DNA of 64,000 nt from Streptomyces lucensis JCM 4490 (GCF_014650035.1 NZ_BMUE01000016.1:62001-126000); one strand, 5' to 3'; counted from the first letter of the stretch, positions 54,211-63,190 are shown. Numbers and translations: made by a program. Notes: a model not told the origin generated them from the sequence alone.

Positions 54211-55014
54211 ATGGCTTCGCCCGACCAGGACCTCGCTCCTGTACTCGACAAGGACGGCGTACGGCTCACCGTCGACGACGCGCTCGCCACGGTGACGCTG
54301 ACCAATCCGGCCAAGCGCAACGCGCAGAGCCCCGCCCTGTGGCGGGCGCTCGCCGAGGCCGGCCGGTCGCTGCCGGGCTCCGTCCGGGTCGTGGTGCTGC
54401 GCGGCGAGGGCAAGTCCTTCTCCGCCGGGCTGGACCGCCAGATGTTCACCCCGGAGGGGATCCCGGGCGAGCCGACCTTCATCGACCTCGCGCGCCGTGA
54501 CGACGCCGGGCTCGATGCGACCATCGCCGAATACCAGGAGGCTTTCACCTGGTGGCGGCGCAACGACCTCGTGTCCGTCGCCGCCGTACAAGGACATGCC
54601 ATCGGGGCCGGGTTCCAGCTCGCGCTCGCCTGCGACCTGCGTGTGGTCGCCGACGACGTGCGGTTCGCCATGCGCGAGACCAGCCTCGGCCTCGTCCCCG
54701 ACCTCACCGGCACGCATCCGCTGGTGGGCCTCGTCGGGTACGCCCGTGCGCTCGAGATCTGCGCGACCGGGCGGTTCGTCGGCGCCGAGGAGGCCGTGAC
54801 GAGCGGGCTGGCCAGCGTGTCCGTGCCCGCCGGCGACCTCGACGCCGCCACGCGCGACCTGGCGGCGGCGCTGCTGGCCGCCCCGCGGGACGCGGTGGTG
54901 GAGACCAAGGCGCTGCTGCGCGGCGCCCTCGACCGCACCTACGACGAGCAGCGTGCCGCGGAGCGGGCCGCCCAGGCCCGGCGCCTGCGGGACCTGGCGG
55001 GCGTCGGCGAGTAG
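54211..55014 (+). CDS. Enoyl-CoA hydratase/isomerase family protein
   Basis: The 267-residue crotonase-fold protein has the CoA-binding/oxyanion motifs GEGKSFSAGLDRQMF near residue 70 and VQGHAIGAGFQLALACDLRV near residue 130, followed by FAMRETSLGLVPDLTG. The usual hydratase glutamates are not both evident (GAGFQLAL keeps one polar position; ETSLGLVPD supplies an acidic residue), so the reaction is uncertain. It acts in fatty-acid or related acyl-CoA metabolism. Monocistronic. Confidence 0.92.
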   Translation: MASPDQDLAPVLDKDGVRLTVDDALATVTLTNPAKRNAQSPALWRALAEAGRSLPGSVRVVVLRGEGKSFSAGLDRQMFTPEGIPGEPTFIDLARRDDAGLDATIAEYQEAFTWWRRNDLVSVAAVQGHAIGAGFQLALACDLRVVADDVRFAMRETSLGLVPDLTGTHPLVGLVGYARALEICATGRFVGAEEAVTSGLASVSVPAGDLDAATRDLAAALLAAPRDAVVETKALLRGALDRTYDEQRAAERAAQARRLRDLAGVGE

Positions 55015-55023
55015 GCGCGCCCG

Positions 55024-55776
55024 TCAGGGTCCGGTGACCGCGGCGGCCGGCCGGTCCACCGCCGTCACCAGCACCCCCACCGTCGGCCGGTCCTCCAGCG
55101 CGTCCCGTACGGCCGCGCGGACCCGCCGGGCCACGTCCACGGCCCGGTGGTCCGCGCGCGTCGCCAGCTCCACGCGCACGTGCCGATGCGGCAGGGCCGC
55201 CGGCGCACCCCGCTCCTCCAGGTGCACCGCCCGGCCCAGGCCGCCCAGCGCACCGGTCAGAGTACTCACCCCGGGAACGGCCAGCGCGGCGTCCGCCACC
55301 CGGGACTCCTCGGCGTCCGTGACCTCCCTGGCGGGCACGGGCCGCGGCGCGCTCACGGCCGAACGCGCGTCACCGTCCTCCTCCAGCAGCTCCGTCACCC
55401 GCAGGTCGACGTCCGTCACCGTGAGGCCGAGCCGCCCGGCCGCGGCCGCCGCCAGCGCCCGCCGCAGCCGGGCCGCCACCGCCGGCAGCGGCTCGGCGGC
55501 CGACGCGGCGAAGTCCGCCGTCACCCGCAGCGCGCCCGGCGGCAGGGCCCCCGGCGGAGGCGGCACCACCGGTGCCGGCGCGTCCTCCGCCCCGGCGAGC
55601 GCGATCCGCAACGCGCCCAGTCGCACCTGCGGGACGCCGTCGGCCGCAGCGAGCCCCAGCACCGCCCCCGCCGCCGCCTCCGTGATCCACGCGCCGTCGT
55701 GCGGCCCGCCGAGCGGCAGCAGTCTGCCGAGCCCCACCTGCTGCCGTACCGCCCGCGCCCACCGTTCCGCCGTCAT
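55024..55776 (-). CDS. Protein with two Asp23-like modules (often named P10-family protein)
   Basis: The 250-residue protein is of a kind often labelled nucleopolyhedrovirus P10 family. By eye it contains two copies of the Asp23 pattern: residues about 25-140 (WITEAAAGAVLGLAAADGVPQVRLG, then RVTADFAASAAEPLPAVAARLRRAL, then LTVTDVDLRVTEL) and 160-245 (ESRVADAALAVPGVSTLTGALG, then HVRVELATRADHRAVDVARRVRAAV, then VGVLVTAVD). It is divergent from the Asp23 gene. ATG 55776 is used; GGAGG sits only one base before it, so 55794 is an alternative. Confidence 0.8.
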   Translation of the reverse strand: MTAERWARAVRQQVGLGRLLPLGGPHDGAWITEAAAGAVLGLAAADGVPQVRLGALRIALAGAEDAPAPVVPPPPGALPPGALRVTADFAASAAEPLPAVAARLRRALAAAAAGRLGLTVTDVDLRVTELLEEDGDARSAVSAPRPVPAREVTDAEESRVADAALAVPGVSTLTGALGGLGRAVHLEERGAPAALPHRHVRVELATRADHRAVDVARRVRAAVRDALEDRPTVGVLVTAVDRPAAAVTGP

Positions 55777-55861
55777 TCCTCCAGACTGCCGCATCCTCGG
55801 CGCGCAACCGAGCAACCTTGCTTACGGTGGTAGGGACGACGACCGAGAGGGACGTACGGCG

Positions 55862-56335
55862 ATGACCGAGATGACGACGACCCCGGAAGGCGGCCACGAG
55901 CCGCAGGTGTCGACCCACAAGACCACCCGGCGCGGCGGTGGCGATCCGGCCACCCGGGGACGGACCACCATCGCCGACGGCGTCGTCGAGAAGATCGCCG
56001 GGCTCGCCGCCCGCGACGTCCTCGGCGTCCACGCCATGGGCAGCGGACTCGCCCGCACCTTCGGGGCCGTGCGCGACCGGGTGCCCGGCGGCGGCAAGTC
56101 GGTGACCCGGGGGGTGAAGGCCGAGGTCGGCGAGGTGCAGACCGCGCTCGATCTGGAGATCGTCGTCGACTACGGCGTCGCGATCTCCGACGTGGCCCAC
56201 GCCGTGCGGGAGAACGTGATCGCCGCCGTGGAACGCATGACCGGACTCGAAGTGGTCGAGGTCAACATCGCGGTGAGCGACGTCAGGCTGCCCGAGGAAG
56301 AGGAGGAGGAACCCGAGGTGCCCCGCATTCAGTGA
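55862..56335 (+). CDS. Asp23/Gls24 family envelope stress protein
   Basis: The 157-residue protein has the full Asp23 pattern: RTTIADGVVEKIAGLAARDV with GVHAMGSG, then LDLEIVVDYGVAISDVAHAV and the final VVEVNIAVSDVRLPEEEEEEP. In firmicutes such proteins lie under the membrane, held by AmaP, and respond to cell-wall stress. It heads a five-gene plus-strand run, with an AmaP-like protein last. The acidic C-terminal tail is a common feature. Confidence 0.93.
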   Translation: MTEMTTTPEGGHEPQVSTHKTTRRGGGDPATRGRTTIADGVVEKIAGLAARDVLGVHAMGSGLARTFGAVRDRVPGGGKSVTRGVKAEVGEVQTALDLEIVVDYGVAISDVAHAVRENVIAAVERMTGLEVVEVNIAVSDVRLPEEEEEEPEVPRIQ

Positions 56336-56384
56336 ACCGGCACGCACGCGGCACCGTCGGTGCCACGAGTAACAGGAGCGCTGC

Positions 56385-56576
56385 ATGAACATGGCCGCGA
56401 TCGGCATGATCGCCGGAATGGCACTCGGCTTCGCCGGCTGGTTCGGCGGGTTCGGCGCCTTCCTCCTGGTGGCGGCGCTCGGCGCCGTCGGCTTCGTCGC
56501 CGGCCGGTTCGCGGAGGGCGACCTGGACCCGGGCGACTTCTTCCGCGGCCGCGGTGGCCGCCGCGGCCCGCGGTGA
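56385..56576 (+). CDS. Small membrane protein in the Asp23 cluster
   Basis: The 63-residue protein has one long or two short hydrophobic helices (residues 3-40, rich in Gly/Ala) and ends EGDLDPGDFFRGRGGRRGPR. It resembles the small DUF2273-like proteins that accompany Asp23 genes. ATG 56385 follows CAGGAGCG. The stop overlaps the next start (GTGA). Confidence 0.85.
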   Translation: MNMAAIGMIAGMALGFAGWFGGFGAFLLVAALGAVGFVAGRFAEGDLDPGDFFRGRGGRRGPR

Positions 56577-56956
56577 GCACGGTGAGCGCCGGCACCGGCA
56601 CGTCGCGCCCGCCGTCGCCCGCCGTGCCGCCGGGGGAGCGCGGTGCCACGCGCATCGCCGACCGGGTCGTGGCGAAGATCGCCGCCCAGGCCGCCCGAGA
56701 GGCGCTGCCGCCCCCGCCCGGTGCGGCCGCCGCCCCGCACGCCACGGTCGTGCTCCGGCACGAGACCGCCCGCGTCCGACTCCGCCTCGCCCTCGGCTAC
56801 CCCTGTGACATCGGCGCCCGCTGCGCCGCCGTCCGCCGCCGTGTCACGGAGCGGCTGGGCACCCTGGCGGACCTGGAGGTGACCGAGGTCGCCGTCAGCG
56901 TGGAGCGGCTGCACCCGACGCCGGCGACCGGCACGGCCGACGGGAGGACGCGATGA
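56573..56956 (+). CDS. Second Asp23/Gls24-like protein
   Basis: The 127-residue protein repeats the Asp23 pattern: GATRIADRVVAKIAAQAAREAL, then VRLRLALGYPCDIGARCAAVRRRVTERLGTL and TEVAVSVERL. It lacks the glycine-rich middle loop of the first copy and is more diverged. GTG 56573 overlaps the previous stop and the gene overlaps the next by 4 bp, so the cluster is tightly coupled. Confidence 0.88.
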   Translation: MSTVSAGTGTSRPPSPAVPPGERGATRIADRVVAKIAAQAAREALPPPPGAAAAPHATVVLRHETARVRLRLALGYPCDIGARCAAVRRRVTERLGTLADLEVTEVAVSVERLHPTPATGTADGRTR

Positions 56957-57561
56957 GCGAACCGCACGCCGGCCCGGCCCTCGGGGAGACGCCCGGCACC
57001 GCCGCACCCGCACCCCGCGGCAGCGGCCGCTTCTGGTCCCCGCGCCGTGTCCCCGCCGCCCTCGCCGCCGTGCTGCTCCTCGCCGGCACCGGCCTCCTGC
57101 TCTACGACATCGCCGCCGTACGGGCCGGCCACCCCGCGATGCACTGGCGCCGCGCGCTGGCCCTGGACCTGGCCGAGCGGCACCTCGACGACCCCTGGGT
57201 GCTCACCGGCGCGGGCGTCGCCGCCGCCCTCGGCCTGTGGCTGGTCGTCCTCGCCGTCACACCCGGCCTGCGCGGCCTGCTGCCCATGCTGCGCCCCCAC
57301 CCCGACGTCCGCGCCGCCCTGCGGCGCGACGCGGCGGCGCTCCTGCTCCGCGACCGCGCCATGGACGTGTCCGGGGTCCGCTCCGTACGGGTGCGGATGC
57401 GCCGCGGGAAGGCCGACGTCCGCGCCGTCGCGCACTTCCGCGAGCTGGACGAGGTGCGCGCCGACCTGGACGCCTCGCTCACCGACACGATCCACGGCCT
57501 CGGCCTGGCCCGGCCGCCCGCCCTGTCGGTGCGGGTGGCCCGCCCCCGCCGGAAGGGGTGA
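56953..57561 (+). CDS. DUF6286-like membrane protein of the Asp23 cluster
   Basis: The 202-residue protein has a basic N-terminal 30 residues, two membrane helices (about 33-52 and 77-98), and a C-terminal cytoplasmic part (RRDAAALLLRDRAMDVSGVRSV, then DVRAVAHFRELDEVRADLDASL, then ALSVRVARP) that follows the Asp23 strand-helix order. It may anchor or heteromerise with the Asp23 proteins. The function is not known. Confidence 0.85.
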   Translation: MSEPHAGPALGETPGTAAPAPRGSGRFWSPRRVPAALAAVLLLAGTGLLLYDIAAVRAGHPAMHWRRALALDLAERHLDDPWVLTGAGVAAALGLWLVVLAVTPGLRGLLPMLRPHPDVRAALRRDAAALLLRDRAMDVSGVRSVRVRMRRGKADVRAVAHFRELDEVRADLDASLTDTIHGLGLARPPALSVRVARPRRKG

Positions 57562-57566
57562 GGACG

Positions 57567-58148
57567 ATGCGCACCGGCCGCGTCAACCGCGTCCTGCTCG
57601 CACTCCTGGGCCTGCTGCTCCTCGCGCTCGGCGGCGCGGTGCTGGCCGTAGCCCTGGGCGCGCCGCCGCCCTCCTGGTGGCTCCACACGGGCCCGCACGA
57701 CGTCCTGCTCACCAGGGCCGAACGCACCCGGTGGCGGGAGGCCGGCTGGTGGTGGCCCGCGGTCATCGCCGTCCTGGCCGTCGTGTTCCTGCTCGCCCTG
57801 TGGTGGCTGATCGCGGTACTCGGCCGCCGCCGGCTGCCCGAGATCCTGGTCGGCGCCGACGGCGGTGAGGCGGCGGTCCTGCGGGTGCGGGCGCTGGAAT
57901 CGGCGCTCGCCGAGGACGCGCTGCGGCAGGAGGGCGTGGCGCACGCCGAGATCCTCCTCAGGGGCCGCCGCACGGCGCCCACGGCGAGGGCCCGGCTCCG
58001 GCTGGAGCCCTCCGTGGATCCGGCGGCGGCCCTGCAGGACTTCACCGCGGGGCCGCTGACCCGCGCGAGCGAGTCGGTGGGGGCCGTGTCCCTGCCCGCG
58101 GAGGTGCGGCTGCGGGCGGTCGGGCACCGCGCCGAAAGGGTCACCTGA
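57567..58148 (+). CDS. AmaP-like alkaline-shock membrane anchor protein
   Basis: The 193-residue protein has two membrane helices (about 8-30 and 64-84) with an extracellular loop between them, and a C-terminal cytoplasmic domain (about 95-193). The layout and size match AmaP, which tethers Asp23 to the membrane. GGAAGGGGTGAGG precedes ATG 57567. It is convergent with the SDR gene only 3 bp away, leaving no room for a separate terminator. Confidence 0.85.
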   Translation: MRTGRVNRVLLALLGLLLLALGGAVLAVALGAPPPSWWLHTGPHDVLLTRAERTRWREAGWWWPAVIAVLAVVFLLALWWLIAVLGRRRLPEILVGADGGEAAVLRVRALESALAEDALRQEGVAHAEILLRGRRTAPTARARLRLEPSVDPAAALQDFTAGPLTRASESVGAVSLPAEVRLRAVGHRAERVT

Positions 58149-58151
58149 CCG

Positions 58152-58907
58152 TCAGAACCCGTGCCGCATGCCCCCGTCGACCGGCAGCATGACGCCGCTC
58201 AGGTAGGACGCCGCGGGGGACAGCAGGAACGCGGCCACCCTGCCGAACTCCTCGGGCCTGCCGTACCTGCGCAGCGGGATCCGGGACTCGTTGGCCGCCC
58301 GGGTGGCCTCCGGGTCCGCCGACAGCCCGTCCAGCTGGCGCACCCGGTCCGTGTCGATGCGCGACGGCAGCAGGCCCAGCACGCGGATCCCGCGCGGCCC
58401 CAGCTCGTCCGCGAGGGACTTGGCGAAGCCGGCGAGTCCGGGCCGCAGACCGTTGGAGATGGTCAGCCCCGGGATCGGCTCGTGCACCGACCCGGACAGC
58501 ACGAACCCGATGACACCGCCCTCCTCCAGTTCGGCCGCCGCCGCCCGGGCGAGCCGCACCGCCCCGAGGAACACCGACTCGAACGCGTCGCGCCACTGCT
58601 CGTCGGTGTTGTCCGCGACGAACCCCGGCGCCGGGCCGCCCACGCTCACCAGCACCCCGTGGAAGCCGCCGAAGTGCTCGCGGGCGGCCGCGATCAGCCG
58701 TTCGGCCGCGTCGGCGTCCGCGTTGTCCACGGCCACACCCACCGCGTCCGGCCCCAGCTCGGCGGCCGCGTCGGCGACCCGCTGCGCGTCCCGGCCGGTG
58801 ATGACCACCTTCGCCCCGTCGGCGACGAGCTCGCGCGCCGCGGCGTTGCCCAGCCCGCGCGTCGCTCCGGTGACGACGTACACCCGGTCCTTCAGTCCAA
58901 GATCCAT
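58152..58907 (-). CDS. SDR-family oxidoreductase without canonical YxxxK
   Basis: The 251-residue Rossmann protein has the cofactor motif VTGATRGLGNAAAREL at residues 12-27, a VDNADADA site and LVSVGGPAPGF in place of the NNAG motif. Ser is kept in VLSGSVHEP, but where YSASK should lie the sequence reads ISNGLRPGLAGFAKSL, so the catalytic Tyr and Lys are absent. The C-terminal VMLPVDGGMRHGF is standard. It may use another acid/base or have lost activity. Confidence 0.88.
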   Translation of the reverse strand: MDLGLKDRVYVVTGATRGLGNAAARELVADGAKVVITGRDAQRVADAAAELGPDAVGVAVDNADADAAERLIAAAREHFGGFHGVLVSVGGPAPGFVADNTDEQWRDAFESVFLGAVRLARAAAAELEEGGVIGFVLSGSVHEPIPGLTISNGLRPGLAGFAKSLADELGPRGIRVLGLLPSRIDTDRVRQLDGLSADPEATRAANESRIPLRRYGRPEEFGRVAAFLLSPAASYLSGVMLPVDGGMRHGF

Positions 58908-58911
58908 GGCC

Positions 58912-60696
58912 CTATCCTGCCCGGTCGTCCCCGTACAGCGTGAGGGCGGTGTTGACCAGGCCGACGTGGCTGAAGGCCTGGGGGAAGTTGCCGAGCTGGC
59001 AGCCGTCGACGGGGTCGTACTCCTCGGCGAGCAGACCCACGTCGTTGCCGAGCCCCACCAGACGGTCGAACAGCTCCCGCGCCTCCTTCGTGCGTCCCGT
59101 CAGGTGCAGCGCGTCGGCCAGCCAGAACGAGCAGGCCAGGAAGGCGCCCTCACCGCTCGGCAGCCCGTCGATCACCGAGTCCTCGGTGTCGTAGCGGCGC
59201 AGGAAGCCGCCGTGGCCGAGGTCGTCACGGATCGCGTCGACCGTGCCGACGACCCGCGGGTCCCCGGGCGGCAGGAAACCGACGCGCGGGATGAGCAGCA
59301 GCGCCGCGTCCAGTTCGCGGGAGCCGTAGTACTGGGTGAAGGTGTTGCGTTCGCGGTCGAAGCCCTTCTCGCAGACCTCCCGGTGCACCTCGTCGCGCAG
59401 CCTGCGCCAGCCCTCCAGGTCCCCGTCCAGGTCCTCGTGCTGCTCCAGGGTCCGCACGGCCCGGTCGGCGGCGACCCACGCCATCACCTTCGAGTGCACG
59501 AACCGGCGCCGGCCGCCGCGCACCTCCCACAGTCCCTCGTCCGGCTGCCGCCACGCCGACTCCAGGAACCGCATGAGCGAACGCTGCAGGGCCCACATGT
59601 GCGGCCGGGTGGGCAGCCCCGAGCCGCGGGCCAGCGACAGGGTGTCCATCACCTCGCCGTACACGTCGAGCTGGAGCTGGTCGACGGCGCCGTTGCCGGT
59701 CCGTACGGGGGTGGCGCCGGCGAAGCCGGGCAGCCACGGCAGCTCGGTCTCCGGCAGCCGGCGCTCGCCCGCGACGCCGTACATGATCTGCAGGTCGGCC
59801 GGGTTGCCCGCGACCGCGCGCAGCAGCCAGTTGCGCCACGCCTCGGCCTCCTCGTGGTAACCCGCTGCCAGCAGCGCGCCCAGCGTGAGGGTGGAGTCGC
59901 GCAGCCAGCAGTAGCGGTAGTCCCAGTTGCGTACTCCGCCCGGCTTCTCGGGCAGCGAGGTGGTCGCGGCGGCGACGATCCCGCCGGTCGGCGCGTAGGT
60001 GAGCGCCTTGAGGGTGATCAGGGAGCGGACGACCGCGTCCCGGTGCGGGCCGTCGTACCGGCACCGCCGCGCCCAGCGCCGCCAGTCGCCGACGCTGTGC
60101 TCCAGCGCATCGTACGGGTCGATGAGCGGCGGGCGCGGTTCGTGCGAGGGGTGCCAGGTGAGGACGAACGCGACCCGTTCGCCCTCGCCGACGGTGAACT
60201 CGGAGTGGGTGCCGTAGTCCTCGCCCCAGGTGCGCACGGCCGGGGTGCTGCGCAGCCACACCGAGTCGGGGCCCGCGACGGCCACCCGGTGGCCGTCCGT
60301 GCGGCGCATCCACGGGGTGACCGAACCGTAGTCGAAGCGCAGGCGCAGCGTGCTGCGGACGGTGACCCGGCCGCTGACCCCTTCGACGACGCGCACCACG
60401 TCCGGGGCGCGGTCGCGCTGCGGCATCAGGTCGGTGACCCGCACCGTGCCGTCGGCGGTCTCCCACTCGGTGTCCAGGACGAGGGTGTCGGTCCGGTACG
60501 CGCGCCGGGTGCAGGTGTCCGCTCCCGCGGGGGCGATCCGCCAGTGGCCGTGGTCGTCGTCGCCCAGCAGCCGGGCGAAGCAGGAGCCGGAGTCGAAGCG
60601 CGGCAGGCACAGCCAGTCGATCGAGCCGTCCCTGCCCACCAGGGCCGCGGTCTGTTCGTCGCCGATGAGGGCGTAGTCCTCGATGCGCGCGTCCAC
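58912..60696 (-). CDS. GH15-family glycoside hydrolase (glucoamylase/trehalase-like)
   Basis: The 594-residue cytoplasmic protein begins RIEDYALIGDEQTAALVGRDGSIDWLCLPRFDS, and near residue 305 has NWDYRYCWLRDSTLTLGAL, the hallmark of bacterial GH15 proteins. The C-terminal part has an (alpha/alpha)6 barrel pattern (GEGAFLACSFWLADALHLTGR). Actinobacterial members include trehalases and dextran/glucan hydrolases. GTG 60696 is preferred; a TTG at 60729 lacks a ribosome site. Confidence 0.93.
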   Translation of the reverse strand: MDARIEDYALIGDEQTAALVGRDGSIDWLCLPRFDSGSCFARLLGDDDHGHWRIAPAGADTCTRRAYRTDTLVLDTEWETADGTVRVTDLMPQRDRAPDVVRVVEGVSGRVTVRSTLRLRFDYGSVTPWMRRTDGHRVAVAGPDSVWLRSTPAVRTWGEDYGTHSEFTVGEGERVAFVLTWHPSHEPRPPLIDPYDALEHSVGDWRRWARRCRYDGPHRDAVVRSLITLKALTYAPTGGIVAAATTSLPEKPGGVRNWDYRYCWLRDSTLTLGALLAAGYHEEAEAWRNWLLRAVAGNPADLQIMYGVAGERRLPETELPWLPGFAGATPVRTGNGAVDQLQLDVYGEVMDTLSLARGSGLPTRPHMWALQRSLMRFLESAWRQPDEGLWEVRGGRRRFVHSKVMAWVAADRAVRTLEQHEDLDGDLEGWRRLRDEVHREVCEKGFDRERNTFTQYYGSRELDAALLLIPRVGFLPPGDPRVVGTVDAIRDDLGHGGFLRRYDTEDSVIDGLPSGEGAFLACSFWLADALHLTGRTKEARELFDRLVGLGNDVGLLAEEYDPVDGCQLGNFPQAFSHVGLVNTALTLYGDDRAG

Positions 60697-60788
60697 GGGA
60701 TGCGGCTTCCCGGCGGATCGGGGGGCCAATCAGGTGGTGCGCCGGGGGAGTGACGTCCGCCCGGCGGGGACCGCGCTCCGGGCGGCGG

Positions 60789-61601
60789 TCACACGATGGC
60801 CGGTTCGCTCGCCTCCGGCGTCTGACGCGCCGCGGCCTCCTCCCGGTCGCGGACCTCGCGCCGGACCAGGAACCACCAGCCGACCGGGACCGCGGCCGCG
60901 AACAGCCACCACTGGATCATGTACGCGTAGTTCAGCGGGGCGTCCTCGCTGCCGGGGTCGGAGATCTGCTCCGGGGAGCCGCCCTTCGGCGTGGGCGCGG
61001 TCTGCTCGACGTAGCCGCCGAGCACCTGCGTGCCGAGTCGCCGGGCCTCCTCCGCGCTGCTGATCAGCATGATCTGCCGGTCGGGCAGGCCCTTGACGTT
61101 CTTGATGCCGCTCGCCGCGGTCGTCTCGTCGGCCTTCAGCCGCCCGGTGATGGTGGTGCGGCCGGCCGGCGGTGCGGGGACGCGGGGGAAGGCGGTCTGC
61201 GCGCCGTTCGCGGGGATCCAGCCGCGGTTGACGAGGAGCACCTTGCCGTCGGCGAGGACGAACGGGGTGAGGACGTGGAAGCCGACCTCGCCGTCGGAGC
61301 TGGTCCGGCGCCGGACCACGACCTGCCGGGCGGTGTCGAAGGTGCCGGTCGCGGTCACCGTGCGGTACTTCTCGGTGCGGGTGACCGCGTGCCCGGGGGA
61401 GGTCAGCCGCTCGACCGGGACGGGCTCGGCGTGCAGCGCGGCGGAGACCAGGTCGTTGCGGGCGGTGCGCTCCTGGTACCGGTGGTGCTGCCAGAATCCC
61501 AGCTTGATCATCGTCGGGATCAGCGCGATCGCGACGAGCGTGAGGATCACCCACTGGCGGGACGACAGGAAGCGGTAGCGGTGCACCCCACGACGGTACA
61601 T
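60789..61601 (-). CDS. SURF1-family protein
   Basis: The 270-residue membrane protein has an N-terminal helix (QWVILTLVAIALIPTMIKLGFWQ), a long external middle domain with VLLVNRGWIPANG and YVEQTAPTPKGGSPEQI, and a C-terminal helix (YMIQWWLFAAAVPVGWWFLV). This is the SURF1/Shy1 layout, proteins that help assemble haem a3 in cytochrome c oxidase. ATG 61601 is used; GTG 61586 is an alternative. Confidence 0.93.
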   Translation of the reverse strand: MYRRGVHRYRFLSSRQWVILTLVAIALIPTMIKLGFWQHHRYQERTARNDLVSAALHAEPVPVERLTSPGHAVTRTEKYRTVTATGTFDTARQVVVRRRTSSDGEVGFHVLTPFVLADGKVLLVNRGWIPANGAQTAFPRVPAPPAGRTTITGRLKADETTAASGIKNVKGLPDRQIMLISSAEEARRLGTQVLGGYVEQTAPTPKGGSPEQISDPGSEDAPLNYAYMIQWWLFAAAVPVGWWFLVRREVRDREEAAARQTPEASEPAIV

Positions 61602-61635
61602 CCGAGGCGTGGGGTGCAATCGGGCGGGTACCGGG

Positions 61636-61869
61636 TCACACCCGGTCCACCACTCCCGTCCTCCCCTCCGCCCGCGCGCAGTGGGCGCCGCAGTACCAGT
61701 GGCCCTCCACCTCGACGCCCTGCCCGATGATCTGCACCCGGCAGTGCTCGCAGAGGGGGGCCATGCGGTGGATCGCGCAGGAGAAGCAGTCGAACACGTG
61801 CACCGCGCCCTGGGCATGGACCTCGAAGGTCATTCCGTAGTCGTTACCGCACACTTCGCATGTCGCCAT
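61636..61869 (-). CDS. Small zinc-ribbon protein
   Basis: The 77-residue protein has four cysteine pairs or clusters: CEVC, CFSCAIH, CEHC and CGAHC. That is enough to hold two zinc ions in treble-clef or LIM-like folds. No other domain is present. Similar small proteins are common and uncharacterised in Streptomyces. It lies upstream of SURF1 on the same strand with a 34-bp gap, so the two may be co-transcribed. Confidence 0.88.
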   Translation of the reverse strand: MATCEVCGNDYGMTFEVHAQGAVHVFDCFSCAIHRMAPLCEHCRVQIIGQGVEVEGHWYCGAHCARAEGRTGVVDRV

Positions 61870-62003
61870 GGGCCACAGGGTGGGCCGTCGCCGGGGCGCG
61901 GGCGAGTGGGCGCCGGGTGAGTCGCACACCAACCACCCGTTCGTACGATTACCTGCTGGTTCGGGCGGCTTCGTCGCGGCCGGCCGGCCGGCGCTCCGCG
62001 CGG

Positions 62004-62987
62004 TCACCCGTCCGCGGGCTCCACGTCCGCCAGCAGCTGCCCGAACGCCGCCTCGTCCACGACCGGCGTGCCGAACTGCCGGGCCTTCACCGTCTTGGAC
62101 GTGCCCGAGTCGGGGTCGTTGGTCACCAGCAGGCTGGTCAGCCGGGAGATGCTGGAGGCCACGTGCAGCCCGGCCCCGGTCGCCCGGTCCTCCAGCAGTT
62201 CGCGCTCGGTGGAGGTGTCGCCGGAGAACGCCACCCGCATGCCCTGTTTGAGGCGTTTGCCCTCTTCGTACCGGCCGGGGTTGGGGTGGGGGCAGGCGGG
62301 CCGCTTCCGGGAGGGCCGCCAACTGCCCGTCCGCTGGCCGCCGTAGCCGCCGGACGCCTGCCGGGGCACCGGCCGGTCCGACCACTCCGTCAGCGGCCTG
62401 CACTCCAGCAGCGGCAGCCGCACATCCCCCGCCGCCGCGGCCACCAGACTGGGCCGGAACGCCTCCGCCAGCACGCGCGCGTCGTCCAGCGCGTGGTGCG
62501 CCCGCTGCTGCACGACCCCGAAGTGCGCGGCGAGCGACTCCAGTTTGAAGTTCGGCAGCGGCAGCCCCAGCTCCTTCGACAGGGCGATGGTGCACAGCCG
62601 CTGCCGCACCGGGGCCTCGCTCCGCACGCGCGCGTACTCACGCGCGATCATCTGCCAGTCGAAGACGGCGTTGTGCGCGACGAGCACCCGGCCGGCCAGG
62701 CGGGCGGCGAACTCCTCGGCGACGTCCGCGAACAGCGGCGCCCCTTCGAGCACCTCGCTCGTCAGCCCGTGTATCCACACGGGTCCCGGATCGCGCTCCG
62801 GGTTGACCAGCGTGTACCAGTGGTCCTCGACCTCGCCGCGCGCGTCCAGCCGGTAGACGGCCGCCGAGATGATCCGGTCGTCCCGGGCCAGGCCGGTGGT
62901 CTCCACGTCAACGACCGCGTATCCCTGGGGATACGCGGCCGGCCACTGGGTGGGGGAGGACACTGCGGTCGCGCGGTCTTCGAGCAT
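62004..62987 (-). CDS. DEDDh 3'-5' exonuclease with C-terminal BRCT domain
   Basis: The 327-residue protein has an exonuclease domain with AVVDVETTGL (DxE), HNAVFDWQMI and HHALDDARVLAEAF (HxxxxD), as in DnaQ-like DEDDh nucleases. After a Pro/Arg-rich linker (about 210-245) it has a BRCT domain (GMRVAFSGDTSTERELLEDRATGAG, then SLLVTNDPDSGTSKTVKA), as found in DNA ligase. It likely acts in DNA repair or processing. ATG 62987 is used; GTG 62993 is also possible. Confidence 0.92.
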   Translation of the reverse strand: MLEDRATAVSSPTQWPAAYPQGYAVVDVETTGLARDDRIISAAVYRLDARGEVEDHWYTLVNPERDPGPVWIHGLTSEVLEGAPLFADVAEEFAARLAGRVLVAHNAVFDWQMIAREYARVRSEAPVRQRLCTIALSKELGLPLPNFKLESLAAHFGVVQQRAHHALDDARVLAEAFRPSLVAAAAGDVRLPLLECRPLTEWSDRPVPRQASGGYGGQRTGSWRPSRKRPACPHPNPGRYEEGKRLKQGMRVAFSGDTSTERELLEDRATGAGLHVASSISRLTSLLVTNDPDSGTSKTVKARQFGTPVVDEAAFGQLLADVEPADG

Positions 62988-63190
62988 GGTCACTGAGGAT
63001 ACGGGCCACGGCTGACAGGGCCGTCCCCCAGGTGCCGGCCGCGGGCCCGCGGATCCGTCCTGCCGCTCGGCCGTCGCACACGTGTGTCCGTTCCGTCGGT
63101 GACGGCCCGTCAGCGGGAGGCCCACCGCCGAAGCCTCCGGTTTCGCGTCGGTATGGCACGGGCGCCGCCCGCAGTGCGATCCTCCCTGCT

